This document shows positions 46,182 through 57,946 of a stretch of DNA of 64,000 nucleotides, one piece after another. Position 1 is the first letter of the stretch. Each line of letters starts with the position of its first letter. Below the pieces are notes generated by a model. The model did not search any database, was not told the DNA's origin, and saw only the letters and a program-made list of their open reading frames with translations. The position numbers and the translations under genes are program-made. Source of the DNA: Fomes fomentarius (lineage: Eukaryota > Basidiomycota > Agaricomycetes > Polyporales > Polyporaceae); NCBI GenBank assembly GCA_022606135.1, contig JABYQN010000007.1, forward strand, positions 744,001 to 808,000, written 5' to 3'.

Positions 46182-47745
46182 ATGACTATGTCTTCTGCCG
46201 CTATCATGCCCTCAGATACTCTTCCCCAGCCCCTGCAGTTCAAAGGGGAGATCATGGACTTTGACCTCGCTGGCCTGGAGGTGGACCACCGCAAGAGGTG
46301 AGTACTCTGCCTTCACATGTCCTTCCCCCACCTCTCAACACACACACTTGTGCCTTGTGGCAGACGACGCAACCGGACCACTCAATCATGCTTGAACTGC
46401 CATACGTCGAAGCGCAAGGTACGCGACATTGCATGCGATGACGGACTTCTCGCAGACCGTTGATGTCGCTGTCGACAGTGCGATAGGAAGCGACCCTGTC
46501 AGCGCTGCATCCAACTAGGCTTGGTATGCGCTTTAACCATTCCAGGCACGGGTTGAGGCTAATAGTTGTCGGAAATCCGATGCAGACGGGGCTCTGTGTG
46601 TACGAGGTCGACGATCCCGCGTTGAGGTATGTCGTCGTCGTTAGTGGTGCGCTAGATCTGCACACTCAAAGGCCGCTAGGGATGATCCGAACGTGGACGA
46701 AAACACGCGTCTGCGGAACAGAATTGCCGAGCTCGAGAGCCTCGTCCGCGAGCTTCGAGGTAAGCGCATTTCCTTTTCCTGCGCGCTCGGGCTGCGCCGC
46801 CAACTCAGCGAACTCGCACTAGGGAAACCCCACCCGAAATGGGCGGAACCCAACTTCTGCGACGGAGACGCAAACGAGAAGTGGCATTCGCGCTCTTCCC
46901 GGCGTCTGCAGTACCAAAAGCTGGCGCGGGACAGGCACGACGACGGGGGCTCGCCCCACATGCCGCACGCGAATGGCCGCATCCCGCCTGCAATCAAGAC
47001 AGAGCAGGCGAACGACCCCAACCAGCACCAGCTCTACCGCTTCACGCCGTCCCCGCCGACCTCGGGCGTCGAGAACGGCTCGGCACAGTCATATGCTATC
47101 TATCGCAACCCGCCCGCGCACCAGCACGGCCAGGGAGTTTATTCGCCCACGGACGACTCTTCCTGCTATTCCTCACCCCCGTCCGCGTCTGTCATGACGT
47201 ACAGCGAGGCGCGCCATGGCGCCACCAACGGTGGCGACCAGTACTACCAGGAGCAGCAATACGTGCCCCAGTCCTGTGCATGCCTCACGAACCCCGCCGC
47301 AGGCAACGCGCTGATCGGGCTGACGAACCAGTTGCAAAACACGCTCGTCCTCCTGCGTCAGCTCCCAGAGCACGGTACACCTAGACAGGCGCAATGCGTC
47401 ATCGTCAGGCGCGTCACGGAACTCAATGATATCATGCAGTACGTCCCCTTCCTGCGTGTGGATGGCATGCGAGGCTCACTGCGTGTGACGCACAGCGGAT
47501 GCAGCTCTGCGAGCATGAGTGGCTCGTCGTCCTATGAGGGCCTTTCGACTCCGACAGAGACCGAGCTGAGCATGTCTCCCATCTCCACCTCCAGCCAATC
47601 CAGCCTCGTCTCGGCCAGCCAGATACACGAACAATGGCCTAACGCCGCGGCGATGGGGCAGTCTGCCGGGTACGACTCGTACTTCCCTGTCGCGGCGACC
47701 CAGCCCGACCACGCGGTCTTTCATAAGACGTACCACATCAGCTAG
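46182..47745 (+). CDS. Zn2Cys6 fungal transcription factor
   Basis: Fungal-type binuclear zinc cluster regulator. Exon 1 (ATG at 46182; 46188 and 46206 are alternatives) reads QPLQFKGEIMDFDLAGLEVD and a basic HRKRRRNRTTQ. The cluster is spread over three exons: CLNCHTSKRK | CDRKRPCQRCIQLGL | TGLCVYEVDDPALR, giving spacing C-x2-C-x6-C-x5-C-x2-C-x8-C. Next comes a leucine-zipper-like dimerisation helix (TRLRNRIAELESLVRELRG), then after an intron KPHPKWAEPNFC and a long Ser/Pro/Gln/Tyr-rich activation-type region. A Cys-containing stretch, QSCACLTNPAAGNALIGLTN, precedes the stop at 47745. No fungal-TF middle homology domain was recognised. Target genes are unknown; no metabolic cluster flanks it. 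Confidence 0.85.
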
Positions 47746-48034
47746 GCCTTCTTTTGCTTCTCGAATCCTCTATGTGTGACCCAAGCTCCGGACACCTACG
47801 AACATTGGTCGTCGCTCGCCCTCGCTTTCGCTGATCTCTTCCCATATACCAACCCCTTGATAGGCCCTGTTGTATTTATCATATGTAGGATTCGGCACCT
47901 TGGGTTGCCAGTTGTACATTATCATCCGGCGTCCCGTGTAGCATAGTAGTGTACGGACAGTATAATGCGGCCCGAATAGATCTTGGATACTTCTTTCTCA
48001 CCCCATCCTTCGCCGCGACCCCGTGCGAATTCAG

Positions 48035-49370
48035 TCAGAATCGGCGTCCTTGAGGCTGAATCTGGAAGCGGAAAACGCGATCGTGTCCTAAATCTGACTT
48101 GACGACCCCGCCCGTGGCCTCGTCCACACTCCAGATGTCGCGTTCAATAAAGGTCACGTTTCCGTCGCGACGGATCAGGATGACTGTCGAGAGGCGCGTG
48201 CCGTAAAAGACGTTCGAGGGCGGGGCGTGCTCGCGGTTCGCGGCTGGGAACTCGCCAGGCGGAATGTGAATAGGTTCCACCTCGATGGTGTTGCGCAGCT
48301 CGGAGCGGTCGATGGGAGCGTGTTCGGTTTTCCAGCTAATTGTATGCGTCCGTGTGGGCGTGCATGCGTGTAAACAGGAAACGGCAATCAGTCTCAGCCC
48401 CGCGATCGAGATGACAGGCTCATGCGCGCATATGCAACCATCCACCGTCCACTCGGTGCACGAGGATGGGTTGGGTGTCGGGCAACGGCGGCCAGAATGC
48501 ATATGAGCATAAGGGGGGATAGTAAGTCAAAACGCTCACGTCAGAAGCGCAAACAGCTCGTCTACGATCTCGGTCTCTGTAGCGTCTTGTGGCAGGGACT
48601 GGAGAATGTTGCGAAGAGTCTGCGTGCCATGCTGCACTTTCGGCCATTCAATCGCGCCCTTGTGGTCGACACCATTGGACAAGCCCGCACAACGGCGTTC
48701 TTCGCCAGAAAGCATGCGAGCGGAGATCGTGCCGCCACCACCAGAGTTCGTGAGTAAAGCGCCATCGTAGGACAGTCCCTGCGACGCAAGATCGCCTATA
48801 GTGGAGGGTGAGGGAGACAGGATCAGCAGGTTGAACCCAGCGTAGGCTCGATTACGATTTTCCTCGAGAAACTCATCGATCTCGGCCTCGAGAGACGAGC
48901 TCGGGGCTTTTGGGAGCAGGAATGAGTGGGTGAGGTCTCCGCGGGATGAGTCGTATTTCCGCAGTGGTTCCGTAATGTTCGTCCTAGGGTAATTAAGATC
49001 ACTGAGCTGAGTGACGAGAGCACGACCGTTTTCCGGGGCGAGGAAAAATGTAATGAAATGTGACACATACAGAAGAGTGACTCTGCCAGTCCGACTAACT
49101 CCTGCCCAGGTGCCGCCCGCGAGAAGGTCTCGCCCGGAGAGGACGTCGCCTTGTTCGTGTCCGGCTGGATCGGCGCTGGGGCTGGTGATTGGTCCGAAGG
49201 AATGCCAATGGGTATTTGCCGTCGGACGAGACAGATATTCGTCCCGATTACTGCATAGCATCCTACGCGAGCGGTTATTGAGTAAAAAACCATGCGGCCG
49301 CATAACATTTCCATCTCACGACTCACAGAGCATAGTCCGGATGCTCGAGGGTCCAGAAGCCGACGCACAT
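48035..49370 (-). CDS. TANGO2/NRDE (DUF833) family protein
   Basis: Homologue of Transport and Golgi organization protein 2, an NRDE-domain protein implicated in Golgi/ER organisation and in heme or lipid handling; its biochemistry is unsettled. Exon 1 starts MCVGFWTLEHPDYAL and splices into MLCSNRDEYLSRPTANTHW, which carries the family NRDE motif. Next are DLLAGGTWAGVSRTGRVTLL (conserved GGTW), NYPRTNITEP, YAGFNLLILSPSP, LTNSGGGGTISARM and TQTLRNILQSLP. After a long intron of about 180 bases the last exon reads FYGTRLSTVILIRRDGNVTF and IERDIW, and stops at 48035. The family YGTR...IERD ending is intact. The start at 49370 places the conserved Cys at residue 2, as usual for the family. Confidence 0.9.
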
Positions 49371-50173
49371 CGATTAGCCGGCTAGACAGACAAGGGGCAG
49401 CGATATGCAGAAGCGTGTTCGGGTGCAGAGCAATTTGGCGTGGCACCCCTAGGTGGTGGGAGGTTTCCCCAACGTAGACGGCAGATGTTCCAGTGAACGG
49501 TTGCGCAAGCAGTGTGGGGTAGAACCAGCAATGTGACTGATGTCTGTTGAATAACGCAAACCCGATGAGCGTCGGATGACCATCAGCATAGACTAGTCAC
49601 CTACGAAGTGTGGGTTTGAGAGCGCTGCTTGAGGGAGAAGAAGAGCTCCAGGTGCAGGACAGATTGACAGAGGGATGGCAAGGACCAAGCTCGCTACCGT
49701 CTTGGGACCGGTGGGGGCTGACAAGACTGAAGCTAGACCGGTGTAGTAGCTCCGCTACCGTACCGATGAATGAGAGAACCGACTTCGAATGAGAAAGAGA
49801 CGGGCCTCCCTGACCGGTAATTGGCTGGGCTGTTCGTAGAATACTGTTGATCGCTGTACACGCAAAGTGTGAGTAACAAGCACCCGGTCTGGGCTGCGCA
49901 GGCTCTCGTCGGCGACTCGGAGGAGGAGCGATTTACGATGCGCTGAGGCCTGGACGACACAGCGCTAGGCTCTAGCCAATCACGCTCTGTCTCTTTCTGG
50001 ACTCGTGGTCCTCACGTACGTTCCGTCGGATGCTCATCCAATTGGTGCTGAGCTTGAACCACACAATAACTCCCTCACTCCTCGCTTCTTCGCCTCTCTC
50101 TCCGTCCAGTCTGGACTGAGTGGCGCCCGAGACCAAATGCCTCACAGCGCCTAGTCTACCAAACTTCGCCATC
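49371..50173. other. divergent promoter region TANGO2/ARP6
   Basis: About 800 bases between two divergent genes. No coding signal. The ARP6 side is CT-rich just before its ATG. Confidence 0.5.
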
Positions 50174-52243
50174 ATGCCCTCAACCACCACCCTCATTCTA
50201 GATAACGGAGCCTCGACCATCAAGGCTGGCGTTCTCGGCGTCCACAACGAACAGCCGCGGTCGGTCAGCTATCATCCCAGCTTAACTGCACCTGCTGACG
50301 TTGACCGTCGTTTGCTGTCCAGCGTGATACCAAACGCCGTCGTCCGCGCCAAGGACAATACCACCTATATCGGTCACGAGCTCACAAGGTGTCGCGATCT
50401 TACAAGCATCCGCTTCCGTCTGCCATTCGAGAAGGTGGGCCTCTGAAACGACAGATATTCCAACACAGCAGACAAGAATACTATAGCTGTTAGGGTCTTC
50501 TCGTCGACTGGGATGCCCAAAAGGCCATATGGGACGCCATCTTCTCAAGTGAAGTTTTAGCGGTCGGTCCATCATACCGATCAACACTGGCACTGACAAT
50601 GCTGACCCCTGAAGACGAATGCTATCTATCATACAGGTCAACACAGCGGAATCATCTCTGTTGATCACAGAACCCTACTTCAACCTGCCCAACATCCAAG
50701 ACGTCTACGACCAGTTCATGTTTGAGGAGTACGAGTTTCGATCCTACTACAGATGCTCCCGTGCGCTTCTCCCGTATCGGTCTGATGAATCCATCTAACG
50801 TCCTGTTGCTCGGACTGATCCTGCACAGCGGCGGCTCTTATACCCTACGGCCATCTGTTGCGTCGGCCGGATTTGCTGTCACCGGAGTATCTACTTGTCA
50901 TCGACTCTGGATTTAGCTTCACGCACGTTGTGCCTATCCTCGACGGCGCAGTCGTCTGGGACGCCGTCAAACGGTATACTGATTACACTCTCTGCTGATA
51001 AGCTGACTCAACTGGTGCTCAGCATCGATGTCGGTGGGAAGTTGTTGACGAATCAGCTCAAGGAAACCGTATCCTACCGCCAGTGGAACATGATGGAAGA
51101 AACACACATCATGAACGAAATCAAGGAGGCGTGTTGCTTTGTCTCCGAAGACTTCGCCCAGGACCTCGAAACATGCCGGTGCGTTGCGTGCATCCACACC
51201 GCTCCGCCTGTCCGTGCGTCGGAGTCTAAAACAGTACCCTCTTTCCATCGTATGTTCGCCTCCTTGCTTCTCGGAACTCCAGCGCGCGCCCGTCTAGGAA
51301 CCCGATTGTACAGGAGTATATATTTCCGGACTACTCCGCCAACAAGCCAGGGAGGATACGTAACCCTGGCGAGTCGCTCGATGCAAGTTGCCAAACCCTA
51401 ACGATGAACAACGAGCGGTTCACGGTCCCAGAGATACTCTTTCGTCCGACCGATATCGGTTGTTATCACTCCCGGACCAACTGCCACGTCTGAACCTTCG
51501 CTCACGCCGATTTGATTTTTGCGCTTTCGAACAGGGCTCGAGCAAGCAGGGCTGAGCGCAACGGTGGCGGCGAGCATCGCACTCCTGCCAGAAGATCTGC
51601 AGGGCATGTTTTGGGCAAATATCGGCCTGATTGGGGGCAACACCGCCCTGCCTGGTTTCCGCAATAGACTGTGAGTGGCAGACCCGGGAAAACGGGCAGC
51701 TGCGGCATTCTTGGGGCTTCTCTTCCTTCTCCTTCTGACCTGGCCTGACACTGACGCCCGCCCTGACTTGACAGGATGGCCGAACTGCGGTCTCTCGCGC
51801 CAATTGATTGCGAAGTCTTGGTGTATACATCTGACCAGTAAGTCTCGACTTGACATCTTTACTTCGTCCTTGGCCCGCATGCAGGCATATGCGTTGTATG
51901 AATTGTAGGATTTGATAAGGCAACTGACACCTCGTCTCGCAGGCCGACGCTCGAGGCATACCGTTCGGCAGTCGCCTTTGCCGGTCGCCCGGAATTTGCC
52001 CAGTGCGTGGTGACCAGGGAGGAGTATCAGGAGATGGGGAGCAGCGCGTGCAAACGCAAATTCAAAGATTGGAAGCCAGCAGAGCGCGAGCCGCCCCCGC
52101 GTGGCCGCGAGCAGACAAAGGGGAGAGCGGCGCGGGGGAAGGCGGCAGAGGCCCAGGATGACGACGAGAGTCCTCCGCCGGCGACGAAGAAGCCTGCGCG
52201 TGGGAGAGGACGGGGGAGGGGTGCTGCGAAGCGGCAGACGTGA
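50174..52243 (+). CDS. ARP6: actin-related protein 6, chromatin-remodelling subunit
   Basis: Nuclear actin-related protein, a subunit of the SWR1 complex that deposits histone H2A.Z. The start at 50174 gives [18 protein letters not shown] (actin phosphate-1-like loop). Next are [35 protein letters not shown] and [20 protein letters not shown], then [20 protein letters not shown] (phosphate-2 loop), [65 protein letters not shown] and [19 protein letters not shown]. Short introns separate about nine exons. The C-terminus is extended by a basic, low-complexity tail of about 50 residues containing [12 protein letters not shown] and [15 protein letters not shown], which is not part of the actin fold. 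Confidence 0.93.
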
Positions 52244-52738
52244 CTCTGCGCGCAACCCATTCATCCGCGCCCCCCAAGCGTTCTCCCCAATTGCGCACTC
52301 AATTGCGAACTTAAGACCGCCCTTTCAATTGTATCGTTGCCACCTTGTGCCGCCACAGGGTGCACTGTGACTGTGTTCCCAGCCATCACAAGCTGGCAGA
52401 CCCGGCCGCTCTTCCGCTCTTCGCAACCACCCGCCACCCTAAGGGGTGTCGTTGCCATTGAGTGCTTGAGTACGGCGTCGCGCTCCATTGCGACATAGCA
52501 AGGACCGCGGACCGCGGCGAGAAGTCTTCCCTGCGTTTGAAACAACCTCGCGTTATGGAACTCGGTTGGAACTCAGACGGGGCCGGTACATGTAAACGAA
52601 GCTACTCCTACAGACGCAGACCACCCAACATCTTCCCTTGTTGCCCGTATTATCATACACGTATTACGCGCGTGCAATTTGCGGACGCCCAGTGCGTCCC
52701 AGCGCACGAATAGCGTTCGCTCTCGAACAAAGTTGCTA
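52244..52738. other. convergent 3' region
   Basis: Between the 3' ends of ARP6 and an orphan minus-strand gene. A small direct repeat GGACCGC occurs twice at about 52,502-52,517. No gene seen. Confidence 0.45.
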
Positions 52739-53690
52739 CTATGTGTCTTCACTTTCATTGATCGCCTCGAGTAAACTATCGGGAAGCGCGTACAGTCAGC
52801 GAGGGCAGCTCATGAGTCATGGCCGAACACAGCGCGCTCCGCGTCCAGACTAGAAGCATGTGTACTTGCACTCACCCTTGTATCTCCAACGCAAACTCGG
52901 TAGGATCGTCACTGTGTCCGCCGCGGATGTCGCGCCAAACCGTCGCCGGCACGCACTCCTCGTCCGGTACGCGGAGCTTCTTCAGTATCGCAGTCTGCGG
53001 GTGCTCGTTGAGCTCGGTAGCATCCTGCACGACGACACTCTCGAACTCGCTGAACTCGTCCTCGTCCATGTCGAACCTGAGCTTCGACTCGATGAATGTC
53101 TTAATCTGCAGGCGTGTGCCGAACGTCGTCCATTGCACCCTGTTCTTCAGCGGGAACATCGCCTTCGTGCTTATCGGCTTACGTTCCAGGTCCAGGTCCA
53201 TGCGGTCCTCGTCTGCGGCTTCGAACGGCGCGATTGGGGCCCAGTGGTTAGCCGCCTCGTCCACTGGCGGCGGCGCATCGGAGACAAAGAGCACGGCGAG
53301 GTCTTCGATGTAGTGCGTATCGTCCGGCGACCTCGACAGATTGGAGCCTGCGACGAGCCCAAGATAGCGGCCGCACTTATGGGTGAGCAGCGCCTGCGCC
53401 ACCTTTGAGTCGGGCGGATACGCATTCGCGATCTCGGCTAGTTCCAGAGAGAACGCGATGTAGGAGCCCGGAAAGACTCGCCAGGCGCTGCGCGGGAAGG
53501 TTCCAGGCGCGTTTGACGCAGAGAACGAGGGCCTGCGCGATTGCGCGGTTCGGGGGCGGTCGGGCAAAACGAGCGAGCTACACCAGGATCTTGGGGAGCC
53601 CATTTCGTAGTCACCGGCAGAGGGGCAGCCCCCTGGGCTTATGGGACGCGCGCGTGACAGGTCCAAGGGTGGTATGTCGACGAACTTCAT
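52739..53690 (-). CDS. conserved-looking hypothetical protein, 283 residues
   Basis: I do not recognise the family. Exon 1 (52876-53690) begins MKFVDIPPLDLSRARPISPG. It continues through a Ser/Pro segment to FPRSAWRVFPGSYIAFSLEL, then YLGLVAGSNLSRSPDDTHYI, KAMFPLKNRVQWTTFGTRLQ, IKTFIESKLRFDMDEDEFSE and ending DPTEFALEIQ. At this point the unspliced frame hits a stop inside a canonical donor (CAAGG|GTGAGT). Splicing to GATAG|TTTACTC (52775) keeps frame and adds GLLEAINESEDT with a stop at 52739. The 37-nt last exon is inferred. It is soluble, acidic in the C-terminal half, and probably nuclear or cytosolic. The codon pattern and domain-like spacing suggest a real gene. Confidence 0.65.
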
Positions 53691-54029
53691 GAAGATGAAC
53701 TCAGATTGAGAATTGTGGGGGTGGTTCTGAGACTGAGATATCGCTGACAGTAGTGGAAGACTTGCGAAGAGAGATTAGAAACCGAAGTCAAAACAAGAAC
53801 TCTTTATACCTCAGGAGCAGCGACGCATAGGCCTATTGTCGAGTGGTCAGCCAAAGCGTGAGGCGCCTCCGCCTTCGCATCAACCACAATGACAATGCGC
53901 ATCGAGATCCGAGCACTTTGACGGGTAAGTCCTGGTTATTGAAACAGTAATAGGTATACAGTATCAAAGCGAGATAAAAAGTTATACACGTATCGTATAC
54001 CAGCATTTGACAAAGCGCGTACCATATAA
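53691..54029. other. 339-base intergenic spacer
   Basis: Promoter of the orphan gene and 3' end of KIN17. AT-rich toward KIN17. No gene or structured element recognised. Confidence 0.45.
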
Positions 54030-55050
54030 CTAAGCCGCCTCTCGTTCCATGCGCCGTCGCTTTCGTTCCTGCTCCTCAAAGATAAGCCGTTCTGCCGCGG
54101 TCATCGGCGCTTCACGCTTCTTGCCGTTCGTCTTCTCGGTCTCGTTCGACGCAGAGCGCGAAGAAGATGCAGCAGCAGCTTGCTTGAAGACGTTTGGTCG
54201 CTTCAGAGGATTGGAAGCCTTGAGAGAGTTGGCGGCGGACTTCAGAGGATTGAGCTTGAGTCCAGTTGAATGAAGGGCAGCCTTGGGCGCGAGAGATAAG
54301 ACGACCTTCTCGGTACTCTCGTCTCTCTTCAGGCCAAGTTCTTCCGCTGGAGGAGACGCTTCAGGCTTGGATCCTGACGCCTCTGCCTCCGCCGCCGCAC
54401 GTTCAATCTGTTCCTCGATAAGCGTGCGCTCGCGCTGTTCGTCTGAGACCGTCATGCGTTCTTTCTTCATTGAAGCCTCCTACAACGTAAGATGTGGAGT
54501 CAGTTTGGTCATCGGCGGTGTGAAAGATGGAATCGTGCTCGCCTGCTTCGCTAAAGCCTTGGGACTACTATCAATCCATGCGATGAACCATCCCTTCTCC
54601 GTCTCATCCACTCGTGCGACGCCCGTCCGTCCCAGATGCTTCACGAACTCCGTCAGGGTGACCCATCGGGTGGCGTTCATGTGTAGATGACCCTTGTCCT
54701 GGATAAACTCCTGGTATACATTGTTTGCCTTCACACGCTTTGTGCCGAAGCGTCTGGATAGGAGCTGGACGAAGTCGTACTGGAACTGGGCCGAGAAGTC
54801 GGCGATGTGCTTCCCTGCACTTTCGCCAACGACCAGCATCTGTCGGAGGTGGGACTCGGATTGTGTATGACATTTGAAGCCATTCTCATCTCGGCACTGT
54901 TTCTCGCATATTTGGCAGTACCAGCGCAACCGTTGAAGGCCCTTCGCCTTCATCTTGTTAGCGAGGTACTTCGGGGTACCGACTGAGAAAGCGAGTTAGA
55001 CCTGTGTGAAACGATAGTTGAAAGCGTGACACACCTTCGGCGCGGGGCAT
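54030..55050 (-). CDS. KIN17: KIN17 DNA/RNA-binding protein
   Basis: Nuclear zinc-finger protein linked to DNA replication and repair and to the spliceosome. Three exons (55050-55035, 54982-54543, 54479-54030) give 301 residues. The start MPRAE is followed by VGTPKYLANKMKAKGLQRLR, the C2H2 finger WYCQICEKQCRDENGFKCH ending in QSESH, then the winged-helix Kin17_mid domain: FVQLLSRRFGTKRVKANNVY, LHMNATRWVTLTEFVKHLGR and GWFIAWIDSSPKALAKQ. After the second intron comes a coiled-coil region (MKKERMTVSDEQRERTLIEE) and a Lys/Ser-rich tail with FEEQERKRRRMEREAA. Like yeast Rts2 it lacks the C-terminal KOW-type domains of animal KIN17. The second intron appears to begin with GC, not GT. Divergent from ASK1. 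Confidence 0.92.
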
Positions 55051-55349
55051 CTTGAAGATCTGATATGCGAGAGCTGAGAGAGTGAATGTAGAGCAGGCGG
55101 TACGACAGATGGAGCGAGGGGAATAACGAAGGTCCCAATGCTATGTGTGCTGACAAGTTGTGATAGCAGATAGCGCCGATTGAATACATGTAAGCAACTG
55201 CTTACATTTGATAGCCCAGATTACAGCTCCGATTACCACTACCCAATACGGAGAACGGCAGAGCCACAATCTAATCTTCGACGCGTCGCGACGCGTCCCA
55301 CTTTCCGTCCTCTTTATCCTGTCGCGTCTCCTCATCTACCAATCTCATT
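55051..55349. promoter_or_regulatory. shared divergent promoter of KIN17 and ASK1
   Basis: 299 bases separate the two start codons, leaving room only for a shared control region. An 18-base hyphenated palindrome TGTAAGCA-AC-TGCTTACA at 55189-55206 (one more pair outside) lies about midway and could bind a dimeric factor. Confidence 0.55.
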
Positions 55350-57621
55350 ATGGCTCCAGATCTCAAACCCATTGACCCCAAGCTACCGCGGTGGGAGCCT
55401 ATGCCTGACCCAAACGACATCGTCATCCCTGGTCTCGATACTTCGGCCCCGCCATATGACCAGATCGAGCAGATTGAACAACTCATTACGATCAAGTTGC
55501 AGGTCCTTTCAGCTCCGTACTTTCCTTGGGAAAGGGTATTAACCCACGCATGTAGCACATAGACGCGAACTTCTCCAAGATTCAGCATGTCATGGCAAAC
55601 AGGATACTTCCTGCAGTGAAGAAGTATGCGGTGGGGACGCAACCGGTGCGGGAGGCAGCCAAGGTGGGAGCCCATCCATCTCGTATCCCGACAGCATTCT
55701 TACTGCAGACTGTGATCATGATTCTCAAACTCGCACATCTCAGTTCTGGACCACGTTCTATGAACAAGCAGCTCAGATCCGTATCCCCACCTACGACGAC
55801 TACACGGGTCAGGAAACGACGGAAGATGAGGCACAGACCACTCAAACCGAGTCGGAGTCAGGTCCCACAGATGAATCCACACACTCTGACCAAGAGTCAC
55901 AAGACGCGACTCCGAACCCAAGTCGCACTTTCAATCCCGACGAGACTTCGTCCGAGGTATCCTTTGCTCCCGGACAGGTAGCCTTCTCGTCCACACCTGC
56001 GACCGTGTCCCGTGCGCGTGCCATGCATCCCCATGACAGCTTCGCGAGCCAGGGAACGGAGCCGATGTCCTCCTGGAGCGCGTCGCTTGAATCTCCTCTC
56101 CTTCAGCTTAACCGGGAGATCCAGAGTTTGGCGGAAGATCGCCAGGCTGCGGTGCCTTTAACGTCCGTGACTCATCGCACCCAGGTGTATGACGCGTCAC
56201 AGGATCTAACTCAACGACCCATCCAAAATGACACGCATCAGGACGAGTCGTCCATTTTGCGGCCTATCGACAAGGGCAAAGCTCGGGAGGGTCCACAAAC
56301 ACTGCGCCACGACGTCTTGCGTCGCAATGCCAACACTTCCACGGCAACCGCTAGCACTAGTCGCACCACGTCTCCGCTGAAGTTCAAGCCGAAGACTCCT
56401 GTTCTGAAGAGTCTTAACCCGTATCTCCCACCCGACAGCAATCCCGTAGATTGGAAGGGCGTAGTGGATCTCAAGGACCCCTCCATCGCAAGCCCACAAA
56501 GACCTGCACCCACTTCTTCGATCAAACTTGCTACATTCAAGCCCTCTGCTGCCATTGGGATCGCAAGAGCGAGGAATAAAACTCCACCTCCGTCCGGCGA
56601 TGACTCCTTTGACGACAACTTCGGAATGTCTCCCCCGGTCATGACCGATTATGCCCGGCTACCGACACTAGGACGGACTCCGAGGAAGGAGGCAGCTGAG
56701 CGGATCATGAAGAGCCTCGTCGATGTTGAACATCGGGGAGTGTTTGGACCTGTGGGAGCCGCACAACGCGGGGGCCCGCCGAAGGCATCTGGTTATGGTA
56801 CAGAGAGCAGCATGAGCTCTATGCCGACACCCCCATCTGTGACGCATTACAGTCGTCCATCATATCCTCGAGACGTACCTTCAGAGACCAGTGGCAGTGT
56901 CGTCGACGCGAGTCTGGATAGCATAATGCGCCGCGTTGGACTCAACGTTCCCGGGTACGGTGCGCACCAAGCGCCATTTGCTGCCCCTGCTGTTGCTCCC
57001 CTTCCTGGTGGACCAGTATTTGCCCCGCCAGCTTCACGGCAGCCGGTATTTTCCAGTATTTCCTCCACATCGTCGCTAGGATCGATCCGTAGTGCGGCAT
57101 CCCGCTCTATCTTCCAACCTTCTGTTCCTGCACCCGCACCTCCACCTCCACCCGAATTCGAACCTGTACAGACCCCTCAACCTCGATATGACTTCTACGA
57201 CGACGATGTCATCGGTCAAGGCACTAGCGAGAACGTAGACGACGACGATGACTCGATGGACTCGCTCGACAACGACCCCAATGCTCCGCCGTTCGTTTTT
57301 GCCCCCTCAGACGATTCCTTCGATGACGACTCGTTCGACGACTCTATGGACGACGAGACAGGCACGGGAGAGGCGTTCCTAGTCGCCCAGGGCGATGATG
57401 ATGCCGCCTTCGACGACGACTCGTTCGACGACGTCGGGTATGGAGAGGGCGAAGAAGAGACGGTCTTTGGAGTACCTCCTGCCCAAAGGTTGCAGCAGCC
57501 CCAACTCCGGATGTTAGGCGAGGATCTGTTGCAGGACACGATTGGTATCGGAGCCCAGATGCAGATAGCTGGGAGGGTGGAGGAGAGTCCGACGCCTTGG
57601 AATGCGAATGCCAGGGGATAG
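55350..57621 (+). CDS. ASK1: DASH complex subunit Ask1
   Basis: Subunit of the DASH/Dam1 ring that couples kinetochores to microtubules in fungi. Three exons (55350-55502, 55556-55663, 55744-57621) join in phase to 712 residues. The conserved N-terminus reads PGLDTSAPPYDQIEQIEQLI, then HIDANFSKIQHVMANRILPA, VKKYAVGTQPVREAAK and FWTTFYEQAAQIRIPTYDDY; this helical part is the Ask1 domain. The remaining 600 residues are mostly disordered, Ser/Pro/Thr-rich, with repeated motifs such as RTPRKEAAERIMKSL and acidic clusters (DDSFDDDSFDD and related) near the C-terminus. The many SP/TP sites fit the known control of Ask1 by cyclin-dependent kinase. The first intron donor is GTCCTT, a weak one. Confidence 0.88.
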
Positions 57622-57946
57622 ATGTGCTTTGATCTCACCTCTATGCTGTAATCTCACATCGTTGTATCCTACACGTCTCGTTTGCTTGTTCTAATATTGC
57701 GTTCACTACAACCTGAAGTAGCTCACCAATCACCTTCTCAGCGCATCTCGATTCACTGCTCCCGCGGGTCACGTGCACCGTGTAAATGATATGACGCGGC
57801 CAGGACGCGGCACGCAGCCACTGTGTCATTATGTGACATGTCCTACTACAGGCGGTAACTAGCTTGAAACTTGCTCTATTACGACTGTGAGCTTCTTCGT
57901 CTTTCATACTGTTTATTGCAGCTGTTCTCTCTGCAAAGCTTTCTTC
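57622..57946. other. intergenic spacer ASK1-DSC3
   Basis: 325 bases between same-strand genes. Contains TCACGTG (57769-57775) and TGTCA-TTATG-TGACA at about 57,825. No gene. Confidence 0.45.
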
